A stretch of DNA of 21,010 bases, taken from contig JARIAA010000225.1 of NCBI GenBank assembly GCA_029264635.1, positions 1 to 21,010 on the forward strand, written 5' to 3'. The position numbers and the translations under genes are program-made. The notes below the pieces were generated by a model. That model worked only from the letters and a program-made list of their open reading frames with translations, was not told the origin of the DNA and did not search any database. The DNA is from Psychrobacter sp. GTDB taxonomy: Bacteria; Pseudomonadota; Gammaproteobacteria; Pseudomonadales; Moraxellaceae. Shown here in pieces: positions 1 through 6,970 of this stretch (position 1 is its first letter; each line of letters starts with the position of its first letter).

Positions 1-126
1 TGTTCGGGTGCTCGTATCACGGTTACCCTGCTAAACGCCATGGAACAGTCTGATACTGAGATTGGTCTAGCCACTATGTGTATCGGCCTCGGTCAAGGTA
101 TTACTACGGTTATTGAGCGTGTGTAA
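1..126 (+). CDS. Acetyl-CoA acetyltransferase (thiolase), C-terminal end, 5' truncated by window
   Basis: The first 126 bases are open in frame 1 and encode the last 41 residues of a thiolase, ending at TAA 124-126. The fragment begins CSGARI, the end of the family's GHPxGxSGARI substrate-loop motif. It carries the C-terminal active-site signature as MCIGLGQG (about residues 26-33 of the fragment), whose cysteine acts as the acid/base in thiolases, and it ends VIERV as biosynthetic acetoacetyl-CoA thiolases do. Known role: reversible condensation of two acetyl-CoA to acetoacetyl-CoA in the cytoplasm. A terminator follows at 175-205. The chain-length specificity (AtoB/PhaA-like or other) cannot be decided from this fragment. 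Confidence 0.88.
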   Translation, partial: CSGARITVTLLNAMEQSDTEIGLATMCIGLGQGITTVIERV

Positions 127-174
127 GATTTATTGCTTTCTAGTGATGAAATAGCTTTTTACGTTTAATAGCTA

Positions 175-205
175 AGCCTCCAATTGTAACGATTGGGGGC
201 TTTTT
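175..205 (+). terminator. Rho-independent terminator after the thiolase gene
   Basis: AGCCTCCAATT (175-185) pairs with GATTGGGGGCT (191-201) through 11 positions, two of them G-U pairs, around a 5-nt loop. A run of T follows to 205. It sits about 50 bp after the thiolase stop and separates it from the SDR gene. Confidence 0.85.
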
Positions 206-224
206 GGTGTATGTTGTTGGTTTT

Positions 225-253
225 TCGACAATAGCTGATTATGAAAGTGTTAT
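225..253 (+). promoter_or_regulatory. Candidate sigma-70 promoter for the SDR gene
   Basis: A TCGACA -35-like hexamer (225-230, 5 of 6 to consensus) is followed after 17 bp by TGTTAT (248-253, 4 of 6). It lies between the upstream terminator and the SDR ribosome binding site AAGGAG (291-296). This is a match by eye only. Confidence 0.4.
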
Positions 254-302
254 GCTTTAAGAACATATCTCAATACTAAATCATAAAAACAAGGAGTCAA
301 TT

Positions 303-1100
303 ATGTCAGCTAATGAAACAACATCAACCCCTAAAAAAGTGGCGGTTATTACGGGTTCAGCAGTAGGATTAGGGAATTCTATTGCAACACGATTAGCCAA
401 TGACGGTTTCAAAATCGTATTGCATGATATTGATAAAGAAAATCTCAAACAAGCAGAAAAGAAACTTAGAGATTCTGGTTTTGAGGTTACTGCGGTAGTA
501 GGCGATGTCTCAAGTCGGGATGATCAGTTTAACTTAGTAAAACAGGCGGTAGATAAGTTCGGTCAGATAGATGTCTTCGTTAATAACGCTGGCGTCGAGT
601 CGGTAGCACCTTTTCTAGATATTGAAGAGTCTGAAATCGATAAACTATTCAATGTTAATATAAAAGGAGTCATCTTCGGTACGCAAGCGGCTGCTGAGCA
701 GATGAAGCAGCAAGATGGTGTCGGCAAGATCATAAATGCTTGTAGTATTGCCGGTCATGAGTCCTATGAGATGTTGAGTCTGTACTGCGCTACTAAATTT
801 GCGGTACGCTCTTTTACTTACGCCACTGCGAAAGAGTTGGCTGAGTATGATATTCGAGTCAATGCTTATTGCCCAGGAGTCGCTGATACGCCGATGTGGG
901 AGCGCATCGATCAAGCGTTCGTTGATCATAAAGGCTATGAGCCAAAGCAGGCATGGAACGAGTTTACAGGTGGAATCTTAGTAGGTCGTCCTCAGCAGCC
1001 TGAAGATGTCGCAAACTTAGTTTCATTTTTAGCATCGAAGGATGCAGACTATATCACCGGACAAACGATTCTTACTGATGGCGGTATGGTGTTCAGATAA
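303..1100 (+). CDS. SDR oxidoreductase, acetoin/diacetyl reductase (2,3-butanediol dehydrogenase) type
   Basis: 265 residues, the usual length for a classical short-chain dehydrogenase/reductase. The Rossmann cofactor motif TGSAVGLG lies at residues 17-24, NNAG at 94-97, and the catalytic Asn119, Ser148, Tyr161 and Lys165 are in place (YCATK). The stretch KIINACS and the ending DGGMVF closely resemble BudC-type meso-2,3-butanediol dehydrogenase/acetoin reductase as I recall it, and Asp42 after beta-strand 2 suggests NAD(H). Expected reaction: NAD-linked interconversion of diacetyl, acetoin and butanediol in the cytoplasm. AAGGAG ends 6 nt before the ATG, which supports this start. It appears monocistronic, with terminators on both sides. 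Family assignment is strong; the exact substrate is inferred from similarity. Confidence 0.88.
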   Translation: MSANETTSTPKKVAVITGSAVGLGNSIATRLANDGFKIVLHDIDKENLKQAEKKLRDSGFEVTAVVGDVSSRDDQFNLVKQAVDKFGQIDVFVNNAGVESVAPFLDIEESEIDKLFNVNIKGVIFGTQAAAEQMKQQDGVGKIINACSIAGHESYEMLSLYCATKFAVRSFTYATAKELAEYDIRVNAYCPGVADTPMWERIDQAFVDHKGYEPKQAWNEFTGGILVGRPQQPEDVANLVSFLASKDADYITGQTILTDGGMVFR

Positions 1101-1152
1101 GGTTAGACGTTAACTTAAGATAACGAAAATATATAGACTTAAATTGAAAAAC

Positions 1153-1185
1153 AAAGGTTTTACATTAATTGTAGAGCCTTTTTCT
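1153..1185 (+). terminator. Rho-independent terminator after the SDR gene
   Basis: AAAGGTTTTACA (1153-1164) pairs with TGTAGAGCCTTT (1170-1181), with two G-U pairs and a TTAAT loop, and runs into T-rich sequence. Confidence 0.75.
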
Positions 1186-1190
1186 TTTAT

Positions 1191-1248
1191 TAAGAGAGCT
1201 TATCTCATTGACGCCTTCATTAAACTGTGACTAAATAAGAGAGCTTAT
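1191..1248 (+). repeat. Two 13-bp direct repeats upstream of the isochorismatase-family gene
   Basis: TAAGAGAGCTTAT occurs at 1191-1203 and again, identical, at 1236-1248, start to start 45 bp apart. They lie 80-140 bp upstream of the next start codon, in an AT-rich stretch that should also hold its promoter. No regulator is recognised. Confidence 0.5.
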
Positions 1249-1328
1249 ATAAAAAATTTACAAAGTATAAATTCACAACACAGCAGTCTATAGCGCGCCG
1301 CTGCAAGCGTACAAGGAGTGTACTTACC

Positions 1329-1904
1329 ATGCCCACTATGATTACCGATCGCACTTATCGCATCGCTCGTGAAAACACACAAGCCATGCTAATCGATGTA
1401 CAAGAGCGTTTAACGCCGCATATTTATGATCATGAAAATATCGTCAAAAAGATAGCGATATTAATTAAAGGTCTGCAAGCACTAGATATACCTATTATGT
1501 TGAATGAGCAGTACAAAAAAGGTCTTGGCGATACGCTGCCAGAGATTTTTGAGCTGTTAGAAGGGGATAATGCCAAGAGTTTTGAGAAAGTAACCTTTAG
1601 CGCTTGTGATAATGACGATTCATGGCATTATCTTGCTCAGCAAAACCGTGGCATCGTGTTACTGTTCGGGACTGAAACCCATGTTTGTGTGATGCAGACG
1701 GCGCTGGACTTACTGGATAATGGCATGCAACCGGTGATCGTCGGTGATGCGGTAGGGTCGCGCTTCCCCTACGATAAAAAGCAAGCTATACGGCGAATTC
1801 GCCGTGCAGGCGGGGTTATTACCACTGTTGAGACTATCTTATTTGAGCTATGTCGCACCAGTCAAGACCCTGTATTTAAGACCATTAGCAATCTCATTAA
1901 GTAG
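1329..1904 (+). CDS. Isochorismatase-family cysteine hydrolase, ISOC1/ISOC2-like
   Basis: 191 residues, a full-length isochorismatase-like hydrolase. The predicted Asp-Lys-Cys triad is Asp23 (LIDVQE), Lys87 (EKVTF) and Cys120 (ETHVC), with the cis-peptide region at about 114-118. The NEQYKKGLGDTLPE segment and the LIK C-terminus resemble the ISOC1/ISOC2 branch rather than nicotinamidase; I see no nicotinamidase-type metal site. The physiological substrate of this branch is not settled, so none is named here. AAGGAG (1311-1316) lies 12 nt before the ATG; a second in-frame ATG at 1338 is possible but further off. The DUF1287 gene starts 64 bp downstream with no terminator between, so the two may share a transcript. 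Confidence 0.85.
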   Translation: MPTMITDRTYRIARENTQAMLIDVQERLTPHIYDHENIVKKIAILIKGLQALDIPIMLNEQYKKGLGDTLPEIFELLEGDNAKSFEKVTFSACDNDDSWHYLAQQNRGIVLLFGTETHVCVMQTALDLLDNGMQPVIVGDAVGSRFPYDKKQAIRRIRRAGGVITTVETILFELCRTSQDPVFKTISNLIK

Positions 1905-1968
1905 CAGTTGCTAGAGTACTGATTAAAGTGCTATTTGCTTTAAAACAGATTAATAAAAGGTAGAAGAC

Positions 1969-2571
1969 ATGACTTGGGTAAAGCAGTACGGTTTAAAACC
2001 ACTTTTGGCAGTTGTATTATCGATAATGATGATACCGCTCGTTATTGCTGCTGCGCCTATAAGTAGTGGTGATAAGCTGGCAACAGATGCCAAAAAGCAG
2101 ATAGGGGTCACGGTTAACTATGACCCTGCTTATCGTAAAATGGATTTTCCACGTGGCGATGTGCCGATAGATACGGGAGTCTGCTCTGATGTCGTTGTCC
2201 GCGCCTACCGTTTACAAAATATAGATTTGCAGCAGCTGATCAATCACGACATGAAAGCGAATTGGTCAGCATATCCAAAGACTTGGGGGCTAAAATCAAC
2301 GGATAAAAATATCGATCATCGCCGTGTACCCAATCTTGAGGTATTCTTTGAGCGTCATGGAAAGTCGCTTTCATTGACTGATAAAGACAGCTTTCAGGCA
2401 GGCGATATTGTGACATGGCGACTTCCAAATGGTAATCTGCCGCATATCGGTATTGTCTCAGACAAAATGGCAGCTGATGGGACGCCGCTGATTATTCATA
2501 ATATTGGGCAGGGTACTACAGAAGAAAACATCCTCTTTACTTATCCTATCCATAAGCATTTTCGTTATTGA
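1969..2571 (+). CDS. Exported DUF1287 family protein
   Basis: 200 residues. Residues 1-29 form a cationic start, a hydrophobic core and an AAA end, consistent with a Sec signal peptide, so the protein should be periplasmic or surface-exposed. The rest matches the DUF1287 pattern (YijF-like): VNYDPAYRKMDFPRGDVP at about 49-66, then TGVCSD with Cys72, DHRRVPNL at 116-123, and LPHIGIV with His159 followed by HNIG at 177-180. A conserved Cys followed by a His in this arrangement suggests a papain/NlpC-P60-like fold acting on peptide or cell-wall bonds; that is inference, and no function is established. The start is supported by AAAAGG about 8 nt before the ATG. Its mRNA ends at the bidirectional terminator 2626-2670. 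Confidence 0.85.
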   Translation: MTWVKQYGLKPLLAVVLSIMMIPLVIAAAPISSGDKLATDAKKQIGVTVNYDPAYRKMDFPRGDVPIDTGVCSDVVVRAYRLQNIDLQQLINHDMKANWSAYPKTWGLKSTDKNIDHRRVPNLEVFFERHGKSLSLTDKDSFQAGDIVTWRLPNGNLPHIGIVSDKMAADGTPLIIHNIGQGTTEENILFTYPIHKHFRY

Positions 2572-2625
2572 TGCTTTGGTTTTGTTTTGGTAAAAATTAA
2601 AATTACGGTTAATGTTAAGAAAAAT

Positions 2626-2670
2626 AAAGCCCAGTTAATAGCTATATTCGCTACTATCAACTGGGTTTTT
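2626..2670. terminator. Bidirectional terminator between the DUF1287 gene and psd
   Basis: CCCAGTT (2630-2636) pairs with AACTGGG (2659-2665), with weaker pairing inside the 22-nt loop. T5 follows on the plus strand, and A-rich sequence on the other side gives a T-rich tail for the minus strand. It lies between two convergent genes. Confidence 0.7.
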
Positions 2671-2681
2671 CAACCGTACAT

Positions 2682-3524
2682 TTATACCGTGTTAGAATGC
2701 GCTAAACCTAGCAACTGACCCATTTGTACGGTGGTATTGGCTATCATATGATCTTGCCAGTCCGCTTTTGCCTTTTTCGGTAATACGACAATAGCGGTTG
2801 AGCCAAGATAAAAGCGCCCAAGCTCATCACCTTGCTGCAAGTGAATATTGTGCGCTGCTTCTTGAATATCATCAGTACGCGTAATTTGTCCAGTCGCGAC
2901 TGACTCAATACCAGCAACGATCATTGCACCGACCATGACGACCGCCGCTTTGCCATATTCTGTATCAAATAGACATACCAAGCGCTCATTGCGGGCAAAT
3001 AAGTCAGGAATATTGGCAGCCGTAGTCGTATTAACCGAAAATAATGTACCTGGAACATAACGCGTCTGGATGAGTGTCCCAGCAAACGGCATGTGCACGC
3101 GATGATAGTTGCTAGGTGCTAGATAAACGGTGGCAAAGCTGCCATCAGCGAAGTAGCGTCCATCTTCGCTATCAGCAAGGAGCTGTCCAATATCGTAGTA
3201 GCGACCTTTCGCTTGTAGTACTTTGTGGTCTTTTATCTGACCCAGTTGTGAGATTATGCCATCAGCGGGGCTAACGATACCGTGTTTGGTCGCGTCGATT
3301 TGGCGAGCGTCGTCTTTCAGCTCGCGTGTAAAGAAGTCATTGAAACTCTCGTAAGCGTTGAGGCTTTGGCGTTCATATTCATCAAGCTTTACATTATAAG
3401 CCTTCGAGAAGCTACGAATAAAAGCACGTTTGACTAAAGGATGACGGCTGGCGGCTAAACGTCCAGCGACTTTACTAAGCTTTTGCTGCGGTACAAACTG
3501 CTGAATGGTGGTGAATAACGTCAT
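2682..3524 (-). CDS. psd: Phosphatidylserine decarboxylase proenzyme
   Basis: 280 residues, the normal length for the bacterial membrane-associated enzyme that converts phosphatidylserine to phosphatidylethanolamine. The family is pyruvoyl-dependent, and the self-cleavage motif LGST lies at 240-243, with the scissile bond between Gly241 and Ser242. Asp88 in SPADG and His144 (also His141) in YHRVHMP complete the autocatalytic set. The N-terminal part (Psd helices, NDFFTREL at 62-69) is intact. The ribosome binding site is weak; a TG-extended -10 (TAAAAT, 3589-3594) lies upstream. It is divergent from dtd across 120 bp. Confidence 0.97.
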   Translation of the reverse strand: MTLFTTIQQFVPQQKLSKVAGRLAASRHPLVKRAFIRSFSKAYNVKLDEYERQSLNAYESFNDFFTRELKDDARQIDATKHGIVSPADGIISQLGQIKDHKVLQAKGRYYDIGQLLADSEDGRYFADGSFATVYLAPSNYHRVHMPFAGTLIQTRYVPGTLFSVNTTTAANIPDLFARNERLVCLFDTEYGKAAVVMVGAMIVAGIESVATGQITRTDDIQEAAHNIHLQQGDELGRFYLGSTAIVVLPKKAKADWQDHMIANTTVQMGQLLGLAHSNTV

Positions 3525-3588
3525 AAAAGATTACCGAGATAGTGATTAAAAAAGAGAATTGGATTAAAGAATACTGATTAATGTCTAT

Positions 3589-3597
3589 ATTTTATCA
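3589..3597 (-). promoter_or_regulatory. Candidate extended -10 promoter element for psd
   Basis: Read on the minus strand this is TGATAAAAT, an extended TGn followed by TAAAAT (5 of 6 to the -10 consensus). It ends 65 bp before the psd start. No good -35 is visible 17 bp upstream, as is common for extended -10 promoters. Confidence 0.35.
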
Positions 3598-3631
3598 TGC
3601 TCAGCCTACCATCGTATGACGTTAATTGTTT

Positions 3632-3639
3632 AAGGAGGT
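3632..3639 (+). promoter_or_regulatory. Full-consensus Shine-Dalgarno of dtd
   Basis: AAGGAGGT, complementary to the 16S rRNA 3' end over its whole length, ends 5 nt before the dtd ATG. It is the strongest ribosome binding site I found in the window and fixes the start at 3645. Confidence 0.8.
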
Positions 3640-3644
3640 AATCA

Positions 3645-4097
3645 ATGAAAGCACTTATTCAGCGGGTCAGTCGAGCCACGGTCACCGTGGATGAACGCTG
3701 CGTAGGATTAATTAGGCATGGGGTACTGGCCTATATTGGTTTGGGGCATGACGATAATTTGCAGAGCGCCCAGCGAATGATGGATAAAATCCTTGGTTAT
3801 CGTATTTTTGAAAATCAGGATGATCCTGCCAAACAAGGCAAGCTGGATCTAAACGTGCAGCAAGTAAGCGGCGGATTGCTGTTGGTGCCACAGTTTACTT
3901 TGATGGCAAAGACCGATAAGGGGCGCCGCCCTGACTTTGGTGGCGCTATGCGTCCTGATATGGCGCAAGCCCTTTTTGATGAATTGGTGAGCTACGCGCG
4001 AACCCAGCATCCAGATGTGGCCGCAGGTGAGTTTGGTGCTGACATGCAAGTTGAGAGTATCAATGATGGACCACTCAATTTTGTATTAGACGTTTAA
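3645..4097 (+). CDS. dtd: D-aminoacyl-tRNA deacylase (Dtd)
   Basis: 150 residues, close to the usual ~145. It begins MKALIQRVSRATVTVD as the family does. Dtd hydrolyses D-amino acids from mischarged tRNA in the cytoplasm, using an RNA-based mechanism in a pocket built from two motifs. Both are recognisable but altered: the SQFTL motif reads PQFTL at 82-86, keeping Thr85, and the NxGPVT motif reads NDGPLN at 140-145, keeping the Gly142-Pro143 pair that forms the chirality filter. The rest of the protein is intact, so I expect an active enzyme. The gene converges with the M23 peptidase gene, with 12 bp between stop codons and no terminator. Confidence 0.95.
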   Translation: MKALIQRVSRATVTVDERCVGLIRHGVLAYIGLGHDDNLQSAQRMMDKILGYRIFENQDDPAKQGKLDLNVQQVSGGLLLVPQFTLMAKTDKGRRPDFGGAMRPDMAQALFDELVSYARTQHPDVAAGEFGADMQVESINDGPLNFVLDV

Positions 4098-4109
4098 TGG
4101 TAAGTGGTA

Positions 4110-4703
4110 CTACTTAGACTTTTGCAAAAGCGGGTAGGGATTGACGGCGCTACCATTGATATAGATGCCATAGTGCACATGGGGCGGCGTTCCTTTGGCG
4201 TTACCGCTGTCGCCAACATAGCCGATAATATCACCGCTATTTACCCAATCATTGGGAGAGATATCAGCATAGTCATCCAAATGAGCATAGTAATGTCCTG
4301 CGCCCCCAGGTCCAACGATTACCACTACGCGCCCGCCTAAGGTATCTTCACCTACTTTACTGACGATGCCTTGCGTCGTTGCCTGTATCGGCGTGCCGCG
4401 CTTTGCAAAGATATCTATCCCTTCATGACTGCGACCTTGACTACGAGCGCCGCCCCAAGTATCGGCTAAGTGCTGCCCGGGTAATGGACTGGGTAAGCTG
4501 TTTTGTGTCGGCAGTTCTTGCTGCATTAAGCTTAGCTGTTGCCATTTAGCGACTACAAACGACTGAGTTTGTTGGCTAATACTTGGTAGCAGTTTGTCAA
4601 ATACAAACAATAGCATCAGCAGTACAGCAGCTTTGATTAATATGCTGAGCATACGGCTTAGAAATGCTGGTGTTGGTGGTCGATTATTGGTATTGGGTGA
4701 CAT
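4110..4703 (-). CDS. Membrane-anchored M23 family metallopeptidase
   Basis: 197 residues. A single hydrophobic segment at about 17-36 after a Pro/Asn-rich start suggests an N-terminal anchor with a periplasmic catalytic domain (70-195). The LytM-type zinc site is complete: His93 and Asp97 in HEGID, and HVH with His175 and His177; His141 in YYAHLDD is the other expected catalytic histidine. This points to a peptidoglycan endopeptidase or a related cell-wall enzyme, probably active since no ligand is missing. There is no LysM or coiled-coil domain, so it is a minimal form. AAGAGA about 6 nt upstream supports the start. The substrate bond is not predictable from the sequence. Confidence 0.92.
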   Translation of the reverse strand: MSPNTNNRPPTPAFLSRMLSILIKAAVLLMLLFVFDKLLPSISQQTQSFVVAKWQQLSLMQQELPTQNSLPSPLPGQHLADTWGGARSQGRSHEGIDIFAKRGTPIQATTQGIVSKVGEDTLGGRVVVIVGPGGAGHYYAHLDDYADISPNDWVNSGDIIGYVGDSGNAKGTPPHVHYGIYINGSAVNPYPLLQKSK

Positions 4704-4869
4704 TGATATCTCTTAATTTTTATATTGCTGGCATAATGATTATATTGGTCTTGTCTTTTGAGCTTTGTATAGCATTGTTATCGCTATTTTTTATCCCCAT
4801 AAATACATAGACGGATATAGCCAGTTCAAAATCATGTTCTGCTCTATTAATGATTAGTTTTTATTCTTT

Positions 4870-4899
4870 ATGACTACCTTTGCGACTGCCTTTTTATGA
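4870..4899 (+). other. Possible 9-codon leader ORF overlapping the exoX start
   Basis: ATG at 4870 opens nine codons (MTTFATAFL) ending in TGA 4897-4899. The stop overlaps the exoX ATG as ATGA, the layout typical of translational coupling. Neither start has a clear Shine-Dalgarno sequence. This may be chance. Confidence 0.2.
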
Positions 4900-5600
4900 C
4901 TGATGCTTTTAACCCTGCTGACACCGCGCTTGTGATCGATACCGAAACCGATCAGGGCCGTGATCCAAGACCGATTCAAGTAGCGACTATTAATGTAGCC
5001 ACGGGTTTTGAATGGATGAAATACTTTAACAGCGGGCGCACGATATCGCCTGTTGTGATTAAAATTCATGGTATCACTGATGATGATGTCGCAGGTCTTG
5101 AGCGGTTTAATTTGGCAGAATTTCAATTGCCAACGTATTTGATTGGTCACAACGTCCGTTTTGATTGGCGAGTCATTGGTAGTCCTTCTGCCAAGCTGAT
5201 TTGTACGGTGCGGCTGGCACGCGTCGCCTTCCCAGAATGGAGCGCCTATGGTCAGTCCAAATGCATTGAGCAATTATTGGGCAAAAAAGAGGCGAGCAAG
5301 ATGACGATTGCAGCTCATGACGCGCTGGGCGACGCGCGCATGTGCTACTTGCTCTATCAGGCATGCTGCGAGCGCTTAGAGATTGCGCCGACTGACTTTG
5401 CAGCGGCTCACGCTATCGCTAATAAAGCCAATCCTGTGAGCAAGATGCCGTTTGGAAAGCACAAAGGCAAGCTCATTAAAGAGGTGCCCATTGACTATGT
5501 GAGATGGATGCTGGGTAACATCCATAACCTACAGCCGACGCTTTATTCTGCTTTAACCAAGCGGGTCAAGGCAGATGAAGCAAAAAATGTGAAAAACTAA
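4896..5600 (+). CDS. exoX: Exodeoxyribonuclease X-like DEDDh 3'-5' exonuclease with C-terminal DUF3820 domain
   Basis: 234 residues. Residues 11-160 form a DEDDh exonuclease domain: Asp15 and Glu17 (DTET), Asp90 in GHNVRFDWRV, then His141 and Asp146 in HDALGDA. Residues 184-210 (MPFGKHKGKLIKEVP...) match the DUF3820 module, and this order is also that of E. coli ExoX as I recall it (about 220 residues). Expected role: distributive 3'-5' degradation of DNA in mismatch and recombination repair. There is no obvious Shine-Dalgarno; a 9-codon ORF overlaps the start. The start at 4896 gives only a short lead before the first catalytic motif, as in the family. The stop codon overlaps the stop of the convergent hydrolase gene. 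Confidence 0.85.
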   Translation: MTDAFNPADTALVIDTETDQGRDPRPIQVATINVATGFEWMKYFNSGRTISPVVIKIHGITDDDVAGLERFNLAEFQLPTYLIGHNVRFDWRVIGSPSAKLICTVRLARVAFPEWSAYGQSKCIEQLLGKKEASKMTIAAHDALGDARMCYLLYQACCERLEIAPTDFAAAHAIANKANPVSKMPFGKHKGKLIKEVPIDYVRWMLGNIHNLQPTLYSALTKRVKADEAKNVKN

Positions 5601-6574
5601 ACTGATTGCTGCTGATTCAACCAATCTACTGCCATTTGCCACAGCTCAGGCGCTTTAGCATGAGTTTTGCTACTAAAATAGCGCATATGACCGATATGGC
5701 TTAATCCAAAGTCTTTCGGATCTAAAAAGTGTTTTTCGATAGGCATGGTAGTAAAGACGCGAATCATATCATCTATGTTTTTGCTATTAGCAATCTCGTC
5801 ATCGCTAAAACCAAGCCACAAAGATGGCGCGGCAATATCACCATAAAAGTGGGTGTGCACACTTTTGCCAAAGGCTGTCTTGATATAGCCTGCGCCATTG
5901 CACCACTCACGCCACTGCCTAGCCACGCCGCGCGGCAGCGGCTCGCCCATACCGATTTTATCTGATGGAGTGTAACCCAAGGTCAAGTTAGTAAGTGGAA
6001 TGAAAGCGTCCATAAAACCCATCGCTTTGAGTTTATATGGCATATCCATATTTTTGATGCGACCTGATGAGCAGGCAACGTTAAATACAGATGTGATAGT
6101 CTGATAATTCGGCATTAGACCAATCAGCTGGCCGCCTGCACTATGACCAATTAGGTGATAAGAGGCACCGTCAAACTCATCTTGCAGGGCGTCAAGCACG
6201 GCTGGCATGTCATGACGTCCCCAGCTTATCAAGGAGGCGTCACATTTTGCCAAGTCGCCTGTTAGCGACTCACCAATTCCTTCATTATCAAAGGTCAGTA
6301 CCCCAAAGCCTTGCTCTGCTAAAAAAGTCGCAAAATTATGATAAAACTGACGCTTGATACCTGTGGCAGGCGCTATCATCACTGCTATTTTTGCAGATGC
6401 TTTAGGACGATAAGCAGTTGCTGCGAGCGCTTGATTGCGATCGGTCATGATGGTGAGAGCATAAGTCTCTACATTGGTAGCAGTGTTAACGGGCGCATCG
6501 ATATGCTTACTACTAACGGTACCGACAGTGTTATCTTGCCAAGTTGCAGGGGATGGCGCATAGTTATTGTGCAT
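5597..6574 (-). CDS. Alpha/beta hydrolase, COG4757-like, unknown substrate
   Basis: 325 residues. The nucleophile elbow GHSAGG lies at 143-148 (Ser145). An oxyanion-hole region (APATGIKRQFY, 68-78), an Asp candidate in FSDDE (258-259) and a His candidate in LSHIGH (293 or 296) complete a plausible triad. The FDNEGIGES segment (95-103) resembles the COG4757 group of predicted hydrolases. There is no signal peptide, so it should be cytoplasmic. Residues 1-35 are low in structure and may not be essential; the chosen ATG has AAGG about 9 nt upstream. The stop shares bases 5598-5599 with the exoX stop. Substrate unknown. Confidence 0.8.
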   Translation of the reverse strand: MHNNYAPSPATWQDNTVGTVSSKHIDAPVNTATNVETYALTIMTDRNQALAATAYRPKASAKIAVMIAPATGIKRQFYHNFATFLAEQGFGVLTFDNEGIGESLTGDLAKCDASLISWGRHDMPAVLDALQDEFDGASYHLIGHSAGGQLIGLMPNYQTITSVFNVACSSGRIKNMDMPYKLKAMGFMDAFIPLTNLTLGYTPSDKIGMGEPLPRGVARQWREWCNGAGYIKTAFGKSVHTHFYGDIAAPSLWLGFSDDEIANSKNIDDMIRVFTTMPIEKHFLDPKDFGLSHIGHMRYFSSKTHAKAPELWQMAVDWLNQQQSV

Positions 6575-6753
6575 TGTTAAACCTTAGAGGATTTGTCATC
6601 TTGTTGACGAATAAACATGATGAGTTAGTGACATATTACTGGCGTTAATGAGTTTATAAGCCCTTAAAAAATGTAGTAATTGCGTACCGATAAAGCGTTA
6701 CGGACACGCAATAGCACGGCTTATGTTAAGATAAATACTGCAAAGAAGTATTG

Positions 6754-6773
6754 AAAAAAGACCTCTAGTCTTT
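6754..6773 (-). terminator. Weak intrinsic terminator-like hairpin on the minus strand
   Basis: On the minus strand AAAGAC-TAGAG-GTCTTT is followed directly by further T, giving T6 in total (6759-6754). The stem is only 6 bp with 2 G-C pairs, so termination would be weak. It lies in the presumed leader of the hydrolase gene, about 180 nt before its start. Confidence 0.3.
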
Positions 6774-6943
6774 GATACCTTGACTGCCTGTAGGTTATTT
6801 ACCACTGAGCCTGCATCTTACAGACGTAAGACTCAGCTCTGTTTATTATGCGCAATTACCATACTGCTGGCAATACTGTCTGTATGAATGGTACATAGGA
6901 TAAAAAACGTGAACAGACTAAGCCAAGCAGTAAGTTTACTATT

Positions 6944-6970
6944 GTTTAATCAAAGAAGCATGGTTTAATC
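6944..6970 (+). repeat. GTTTAATC direct repeats upstream of the LOG gene
   Basis: The octamer occurs at 6944-6951 and 6963-6970, 19 bp start to start, close to two helical turns. This is the geometry of tandem regulator sites, but it may be chance in AT-rich DNA. Confidence 0.3.

Noticed and set aside
645..929. 94-codon open frame on the minus strand inside the SDR gene
   Set aside because: It lies wholly within a gene with intact motifs on the other strand, has no ribosome site and resembles no family.
1329..1904. Nicotinamidase (PncA) assignment for the isochorismatase-family gene, which would link to the NAD genes
   Set aside because: The Asp-Lys-Cys triad is shared across the superfamily, but the nicotinamidase metal-binding Asp-x-His pattern is not seen and the overall sequence resembles ISOC proteins.
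4854..5273. 139-codon open frame on the minus strand inside exoX
   Set aside because: Shadow of exoX, whose catalytic residues and fused DUF3820 domain are clear in the plus frame.
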